Assembly: GCA_902773835.1 (NCBI GenBank)
Contig: CACYFZ010000031.1
Location: 1 to 57,435, forward strand
Direction: 5' to 3'
From: an uncultured Eubacteriales bacterium
Lineage (GTDB): Bacteria > Bacillota > Clostridia > Peptostreptococcales > Anaerovoracaceae
DNA: 57,435 nt
The stretch's first letter is position 1, and each line of letters opens with the position of its first letter. The notes below the pieces were generated by a model that saw only the letters and a list, made by a program, of their open reading frames with translations, made no database searches and was not told the DNA's origin. Shown piece by piece: positions 52,612 to 57,435 of the stretch. Position numbers and translations under genes: made by a program.

Positions 52612-52865
52612 CTATTTCTTGTTCCGGATACTTGTGTTGAACCAGTTGGCTAAAACCAAAATGCATCCTCCTGCAAAAAATGACCACCCCTGATCCCACT
52701 TTAGCACAATAGAAATAATGGCAACAGTAGAAGCGAAGCAATAATGCATACCTTTTCTTTCTTTCGCAAAACTGATTGCTTTTTACGGTATTTCACGAAT
52801 GAATAAATCCATGCGATGATAGAAAGAACTATATATCCGTAAAACGCCTTGTAATCTCCGTTCAT
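52612..52865 (-). pseudogene. Frameshifted small membrane protein
   Basis: An ATG overlaps the stop of the upstream gene (ATGA) and opens MNGDYKAFYGYIVLSIIAWI, but the frame stops at 52701. A second frame continues TVAIISIVLKWDQGWSFFAG and ends SIRNKK at 52612. Restoring one frame gives a two-helix protein of about 84 residues. It may be a real frameshift or a sequencing error. Confidence 0.55.
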
Positions 52866-53305
52866 ATCTCCTTACTAATATGTTGTTTAGCCTCCGGGTA
52901 GCTGTTTACCAGTTCATTTACATCCTCACAACTGTCTATATCAAATTTGACAGCATACATGTAATTGCGAATATCTCTTATTAGTGGATTAGCGATAAAG
53001 CTTAAAATCCATGCCATTTTATAGTATGCATTCTCCGGTTCAATTAGTGACAAAAGCACGGAGAATCCCATTACAGCGTACAACGCTAACATCCATGATG
53101 TCTCCTTCCATAGGTCACGCCACTTTTTGCACTTTCCACTGTCTTTATATAATTGTGTTGCAATGAATCCAAGCAAAAGAAACAATAAAGAGCCAAGGCC
53201 TACTGCTGAATCATTATTATTCCATGGGTTAGTAATTATAATCGCCACTATGAAGATTAGTACGTCCATAGCTATGCACAATTTGAGTCTACTCGTATAT
53301 GCCAT
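52862..53305 (-). CDS. Hypothetical membrane protein, tandem paralog 2
   Basis: 147 residues with four membrane helices. It shares with the next gene an identical plan: an opening MAYTSRLKLCIAMDVLIFIV, the central KCKKWRDLWKE, and a conserved cytoplasmic end DSCEDVNELVNSYPEAKQHI. The two genes arose by tandem duplication. The start codon overlaps the stop of the paralog. Confidence 0.65.
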   Translation of the reverse strand: MAYTSRLKLCIAMDVLIFIVAIIITNPWNNNDSAVGLGSLLFLLLGFIATQLYKDSGKCKKWRDLWKETSWMLALYAVMGFSVLLSLIEPENAYYKMAWILSFIANPLIRDIRNYMYAVKFDIDSCEDVNELVNSYPEAKQHISKEI

Positions 53306-53775
53306 TAACTCACTTTGTCTCCTTCTTTATTTACTCTTTTCTCTTTTCTATTGATATATGGTCTAGCCTCAGGGAATTTCCTTGCCAGTTCATTTACGTC
53401 TTCTATGTTGTTCATGTCATATTTTACTGCTCTGTTGTAGTACTTTATATCACTTATCGTCTGTGCTATTGATACCAGAATCATCATTGCTACGCTCATC
53501 TTTTCCGTTTCAAGATTTTTAAAATAGATAAGCAGTATCGCAACAGCTATAACAATAGAGCTTGCTTTCAGCCAAATTGGGTCTTTCCATATTCTTCGCC
53601 AGTTTTTATATTTGCCACATGCTAAAAACAGGATGGCAACGGCACCGGTAGCACAAACCCATAGCACATCATAGTTAATCATTTTGCTCACATAAAGGAT
53701 ACCCGTAATCAACAAGGTAAGCAGAAATAATACATCTGCTATCACACATACCTTAAGTCTGTTTGTGTATGACAT
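53305..53775 (-). CDS. Hypothetical membrane protein, tandem paralog 1
   Basis: 156 residues, four membrane helices, beginning MSYTNRLKVCVIADVLFLLT, with KYKNWRRIWKD in the middle and NIEDVNELARKFPEARPYI before a basic tail. The EDVNEL-x5-PEA end shared by both paralogs is probably the functional part. An AAGGAG site is present. Family unknown. Confidence 0.65.
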   Translation of the reverse strand: MSYTNRLKVCVIADVLFLLTLLITGILYVSKMINYDVLWVCATGAVAILFLACGKYKNWRRIWKDPIWLKASSIVIAVAILLIYFKNLETEKMSVAMMILVSIAQTISDIKYYNRAVKYDMNNIEDVNELARKFPEARPYINRKEKRVNKEGDKVS

Positions 53776-53777
53776 AG

Positions 53778-53905
53778 TTAGTATTTCTCCTTGTATATTT
53801 GTTTTAATCGCTTCCTACTACATTCCCCTGCCTTATAGTCTTCCTCTGCATATACATTTGATTCTATTGGGGTTATTTCACAATTTGCAGTCTTGCCACC
53901 ACTTA
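53778..53905 (-). pseudogene. Orphan C-terminal coding fragment abutting the truncated permease
   Basis: A frame different from the permease reads DFTLSGGKTANCEITPIESN, VYAEEDYKAGECSRKRLKQI, YKEKY and stop, with protein-like composition but no start codon. It appears to be the tail of another gene joined to the permease by deletion. Confidence 0.4.
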
Positions 53906-55651
53906 AAGTGAAATCTTTATTAACCCTATTGTCATTAAGGCACCTACACACACCGCAACTAACGAAGGTATTATGAATATAATTGCTGTCTCTGTTTTTC
54001 GTGTTTTTTCTATTTCTGCCTCATTAAGCCCCAGGTCCCATAATAAAGTATATTTCTTTTCACTGCTTTCTCGGTTCGACTGAACTTTGAAGAATATCAT
54101 TACAGCATTAAGGAATAAAAGCAGCATATTCATTACAGTAGACACCAGCATGAGAAATTTGCCCGACTGATCAGCTGTTTTTATCTCTATGAATTGAGCC
54201 GATACAAACAGTCCATCTAAACCCATGTCATAGTCTTTAGCCACTTCGTGATACAGGGCTTCAGACTGGCTGAGCGTCTCGCAGTTTATTACGCGGATTA
54301 CAGCACTGTCCACAGAAGCGTTGTTGTTAATGATCCCATCAAACTTATCTTCACTGACTATTATTATGTTCTGTGGAGTGAAACCGTTATTAATCAAACT
54401 GGAATAATTTACTTCTTTGACTCTGAGATTATCAGTTCCATTGACAGTAATAAAATCCTTTGAGAACTCATCATGCGGATATCCGTCATGAAGATTATAT
54501 TGAGTGTATACAGCGCATTCTCGCTCCCCAATATTGCAGTCTGTTCCAAGACTACTGTTTGCATCATTAATAGAGATAATTATATTCCCGTCCAGTATAG
54601 TTGAAATTGCAGCATTTATTTCGATACTTGCATTGGCTTTCTCAGCATAGGCAATTAATTCTTTTTCAGAGGGGTATTCGCTGTCTTCATATTCTATATA
54701 TGCAATATGATAAGGACTGTCATATGCTGCATTTCTCAGCATCAATTTTGAACAGTAAACTGAAAAAGTCTGGAAGAAGACCACAAAACTGATAAGGCAG
54801 ATGGAAAAGAATACGATTCTTTTATTCATACTAAAGTTCTGTCTAATACTGCCAATAACCAGCAAATTCTTGTAGAACTTGTTAGAATGATGTCTCTTCA
54901 TCCAGTTCAGCAATACATAAGAATTTGAAATCATCAGATATATGCCTGTCAGCATGACTACATAATAAAGAATCAATTTGTTAGTATTGGTTTGGTCAAA
55001 GATAAATATAACACCTATAATGGAATAGCAGAGAGCTGCAAAGCCAACCAAAAGAAGAACTATACTAGAGGACCGTCCTATTCTGACCTTCTTGCTATCT
55101 TCAATCATTTCTTTCACTGTGGTTCTCGAAAGCCTAATCATAATAGCCACAACAGTTATCGCATATATAATCAGGAGTGCAAATGAAGGTCGAAGAACAC
55201 CATTAACACTAATTGAAGGAAAATCAATTTCTATTCCTATTAGTTTTACAAACACCTTGAAAAACAGTGCAAGCAGAACTGTGCCACCGGCAAATCCAAG
55301 TATCAGTGAACATCCCGCCAGCAAAATGTTTTCCATCAACACAAAAATCCTTAAATCACACCAGCCTACTCCGGTAGCTTCCATGATGCCATACCTTCGT
55401 TCATTTTGGAGATTGAACGAAAAATGAGTATAAGGAATAAAAAACATCGCGAAAGCAAACACCACTACGGTAGGAGTTATTATATTTGACGAGATCATAG
55501 AGTTTACATACCTGTCGGACGTAAACATCTCATTGAAATATATCCCTCCGAAAAAAAAGCAGACCATAACAAGGGCTGTATTGCATATAACAAACAGTCT
55601 GTACTGTCTGATATTTGATTTCATTATTTTGAGAAATAATTCGTTATTCAT
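53903..55651 (-). CDS. FtsX-type ABC permease (BceB/lantibiotic-immunity-like), lacking its last helix
   Basis: The start is taken at ATG 55651 (MNNELFLKIMKSNIRQYR), overlapping the end of the ATPase gene by 8 nt; an upstream TTG adds six residues. The 582-residue protein has about seven N-terminal helices, a large extracytoplasmic loop (about 305-500) typical of antimicrobial-peptide-sensing BceB permeases, then two helices. BceB relatives have ten helices, and here the last one is missing: the frame stops after VCVGALMTIGLIKISL. It is probably truncated, perhaps inactive. Confidence 0.8.
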   Translation of the reverse strand: MNNELFLKIMKSNIRQYRLFVICNTALVMVCFFFGGIYFNEMFTSDRYVNSMISSNIITPTVVVFAFAMFFIPYTHFSFNLQNERRYGIMEATGVGWCDLRIFVLMENILLAGCSLILGFAGGTVLLALFFKVFVKLIGIEIDFPSISVNGVLRPSFALLIIYAITVVAIMIRLSRTTVKEMIEDSKKVRIGRSSSIVLLLVGFAALCYSIIGVIFIFDQTNTNKLILYYVVMLTGIYLMISNSYVLLNWMKRHHSNKFYKNLLVIGSIRQNFSMNKRIVFFSICLISFVVFFQTFSVYCSKLMLRNAAYDSPYHIAYIEYEDSEYPSEKELIAYAEKANASIEINAAISTILDGNIIISINDANSSLGTDCNIGERECAVYTQYNLHDGYPHDEFSKDFITVNGTDNLRVKEVNYSSLINNGFTPQNIIIVSEDKFDGIINNNASVDSAVIRVINCETLSQSEALYHEVAKDYDMGLDGLFVSAQFIEIKTADQSGKFLMLVSTVMNMLLLFLNAVMIFFKVQSNRESSEKKYTLLWDLGLNEAEIEKTRKTETAIIFIIPSLVAVCVGALMTIGLIKISL

Positions 55652-56384
55652 ATATTTCGCCAAGTTCAAGTTCGGCCAGAATATGCCTATAGAACTCTTT
55701 TCGATTCATTCCATTGCGATCAATGCTGCCTGTAATCTTGCCGTCCTTAAAAAGCATAACCTTATCGCAATAACTTGCAGTATACACCTCATGTGTGACC
55801 ATCAGTATCGTGATTCCGTCCTCCTCATTCAGCTTCCTAAAGCACTCCATTACAGTAGTTGTAGAAGCCGAATCCAGATTTCCGGTCGGTTCATCAGCAA
55901 GGATCACTTTAGGTTCATTTATTATAGCTCTGCAAATTGCAGTTCTCTGCTGCTCTCCTCCGGACACTTCATGCGGATAACGATCCAAAATACCTAATAT
56001 GCCAAGTTTTGATGCCAGTTCACCTGAAATAGCATCAAGCTCTGATGAATCAATATCTTTATTATGTAAAGGCAATAGGATGTTTTCTCTCAATGTCAAG
56101 CACTCAATAAGATTGTAATTTTGATATACAATTCCAACATTATTCAGCCTGAAATCTGCCATTTCATTTCTTGATAAAGCAGAGAGCCTCACGTTATCAA
56201 TCGAAATCTCACCGGAATCGAATGTATCTATACCACCTATTACATTCAGCAACGTGGTCTTTCCGCTCCCAGAAGATCCCATAACAGCATAAAAGCGACC
56301 CGCCTCTACATTGAATGTTGTATTGGATAAAACCTGAGCTCCTGTCTTCTTATATTCTTTTGATACATTTATTAGCTCTATCAT
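55644..56384 (-). CDS. ABC transporter ATP-binding protein (BceA/MacB-like)
   Basis: The start is set at ATG 56384 (MIELINVSKEYKK), the usual first residue of this family; alternatives at 56390 and upstream add poor sequence. The 246 residues include the Walker A GSSGSGKT, Q-loop YQNYNLIE, signature VSGGEQQR, Walker B VILADEPTGNLDS and H-loop THE. Together with the downstream permease it would export or sense antimicrobial peptides. Confidence 0.93.
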   Translation of the reverse strand: MIELINVSKEYKKTGAQVLSNTTFNVEAGRFYAVMGSSGSGKTTLLNVIGGIDTFDSGEISIDNVRLSALSRNEMADFRLNNVGIVYQNYNLIECLTLRENILLPLHNKDIDSSELDAISGELASKLGILGILDRYPHEVSGGEQQRTAICRAIINEPKVILADEPTGNLDSASTTTVMECFRKLNEEDGITILMVTHEVYTASYCDKVMLFKDGKITGSIDRNGMNRKEFYRHILAELELGEIYE

Positions 56385-56419
56385 ATGCATTGCTGACTCT
56401 ACTTTTTTCGTAGGATAGG

Positions 56420-56572
56420 TCAAAACTTCAATCTTTTTCCAGCCTCTCTATCGATATATTTCTTATACAGAGCGCGAGAATAATACCATGTTGATACTAT
56501 TAAAATAAGTATTAACAATCCAGCAAGTACCGTAAAACCCATTAGGATAGTTGGTAAGTAATTGTAAAACAT
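56420..56572 (-). CDS. 50-residue single-helix membrane protein
   Basis: A short frame between the lipoprotein and the ABC genes: MFYNYLPTILMGFTVLAGLL, then a hydrophobic run to STWYYSRALYKKYIDREAGK and RLKF. AAAGGAG lies 9 nt before the ATG, and the next gene starts 36 nt after its stop. One membrane helix with a basic cytoplasmic tail is predicted. It may be an accessory subunit of the transporter. Confidence 0.6.
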   Translation of the reverse strand: MFYNYLPTILMGFTVLAGLLILILIVSTWYYSRALYKKYIDREAGKRLKF

Positions 56573-56617
56573 AACTCATTTCTCCTTTTATAATGCCAAG
56601 TCTATGAAGGCCCTACC

Positions 56618-57235
56618 CTATTCAAAAGTAGCAATAATGAAGTTTGCAGCTTTTGATTTGCTAATTATTTCTTCTGTGACATCTCCTCCGTAATGCTTAT
56701 CTTCATCGTAAACAGCTTGGCCGTAAAGAACGTATTCCTCGCCAACTACACATTCGTAGTCATTATTTAAATATGTCGATTCTTCTCCGTCGATATGTTT
56801 GCTATCGACACCAACATCACCATTCCATAATCGGGCACCGGTATTCGCGCTATTCGTTACTTTTACGGTGTAATTATCATCGTGGTTCTTCAGTATTCCT
56901 ATATAGCCTGCTTTATTCTTTAATTCAAGATCCTCAACAGTCATTATTCCAAAGGAATTGTCACTCTCAGCGCCATCAACGTACTGTCTGGACACAATCT
57001 TCATTTTCTTCGCTTTTTCCGGTGCAACGTAGGAGTACAGGCAGTAAGCGTAATCATCTGTGAAGTATTCCATTTGCTTTAAATCATCCAAATGTCGGAT
57101 TCCGGGCTGTGACATATCTATTTCCACAGGGTTTACAGCTACATCTTCTGATTGCTCATGCTGATCCGCGCACCCTGCAAAGAATACCGCCATTAAGCAT
57201 AGTAATATTGCAACTTTATTAAGATGTTTGTTCAT
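56618..57235 (-). CDS. Hypothetical lipoprotein
   Basis: 205 residues. A signal peptide ends in the lipobox FFAGC (Cys near 22), followed by a soluble domain with many charged and Tyr/Asn residues, such as YFTDDYAYCLYSYVAPEKAK and a C-terminal KAANFIIATFE. I recognise no family. It is upstream of the small membrane protein and the ABC genes, possibly as the surface part of the same system. Confidence 0.7.
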   Translation of the reverse strand: MNKHLNKVAILLCLMAVFFAGCADQHEQSEDVAVNPVEIDMSQPGIRHLDDLKQMEYFTDDYAYCLYSYVAPEKAKKMKIVSRQYVDGAESDNSFGIMTVEDLELKNKAGYIGILKNHDDNYTVKVTNSANTGARLWNGDVGVDSKHIDGEESTYLNNDYECVVGEEYVLYGQAVYDEDKHYGGDVTEEIISKSKAANFIIATFE

Positions 57236-57300
57236 TAGTTCCCCCTCTCGTCAAAATGGTGTTCCGAGAAAAGCTCTATGTTCTCTACCTATACCTTCAT

Positions 57301-57435
57301 TTATTCATCTTTCAATTCTTTAATGCTTGATCGTACAACTCCTACGACAATAATGATTGTTATTACAACCAGCAGAATAATATATCCGCCTAAGAATGAA
57401 GGGTAGATATCTACAATCCCGGCGTCATCCCCTTG
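57301..57435 (-). CDS. 3' end of a small membrane protein cut by the window edge
   Basis: The last 44 codons of a minus-strand gene: DAGIVDIYPSFLGGYIILLV, a hydrophobic helix, then VRSSIKELKDE and stop. The end topology (helix and charged tail) resembles the 50-residue protein at 56420. Nothing is seen in 57241-57300 except its ribosome-binding-poor spacer. Confidence 0.5.
   Translation of the reverse strand, partial: QGDDAGIVDIYPSFLGGYIILLVVITIIIVVGVVRSSIKELKDE

Overview
The window reads as chromosomal DNA of an anaerobic Gram-positive bacterium of the Clostridia. Supporting signs are a division and cell-wall (dcw) cluster with a PASTA-bearing class B PBP, MutS2 beside ZapA, a Clostridia-type ThrRS-like nucleoside kinase, QueT and ThiT ECF transporters, peptidase U32, DUF4230 and a HrcA/CIRCE-controlled clpB. 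No ribosomal RNA or complete tRNA gene is present. I would guess a family near Anaerovoracaceae or Mogibacterium, but the sequence here cannot settle that.

Left third (1-18,700), nearly all on the minus strand. The dcw cluster runs from high to low coordinates: mraZ, rsmH, ftsL, class B PBP, mraY, murD, ftsW, a murG::ftsQ fusion and ftsZ, followed by a SpoU rRNA methyltransferase, zapA and mutS2. A hairpin terminator plus a new promoter between ftsL and the PBP gene suggests two transcription units. murE, murC, murB and ftsA are missing from the cluster. MurG and FtsQ are one 751-residue protein joined by a long acidic linker. The mraZ leader carries MraZ boxes, a perfect NrdR-box-like palindrome with a degenerate partner 32 bp away, and two copies of TGTAAAG-N4-CTTTACA. 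Upstream lie an SDR reductase whose 3' end has been overwritten by a dispersed repeat, a small coiled-coil membrane protein and an NhaC antiporter.

Middle (18,700-42,650): nucleoside kinase, secreted GH-like protein, QueT, glycerate kinase, a small CxCxxC protein, a TPP riboswitch with thiT, a GGDEF protein, peptidase U32, BirA, PBP1A with DUF4230, two paired small membrane proteins, ClpB, and a second wall-precursor operon: alpha/beta hydrolase, membrane-anchored MurF-like ligase, D-Ala-D-Ala ligase. A SpoIIE-type PP2C phosphatase precedes that operon. A structured repeat of about 120-165 bp occurs four times (13.4, 15.7, 28.5 and 42.7 kb), with a short diverged fifth copy at 24.9 kb. Every copy is oriented with the neighbouring transcription.

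Right part (42,950-48,340): a secreted Ntn hydrolase, then a LysR-linked redox cassette (alpha/beta hydrolase, flavodoxin-like protein, cyclophilin-like lipoprotein and a decayed aldo/keto reductase).

Right end (48,340-57,435): a scar region holding two 3' tRNA ends, each with its own terminator, and fragments of a surface protein, comF and a SUKH gene. It leads into a visibly A+T-richer island of an XRE regulator, a VanZ-domain protein, a SUKH immunity-like protein, several small membrane proteins (two of them tandem paralogs), an ABC exporter with a truncated permease, and a lipoprotein. The island continues beyond the window.
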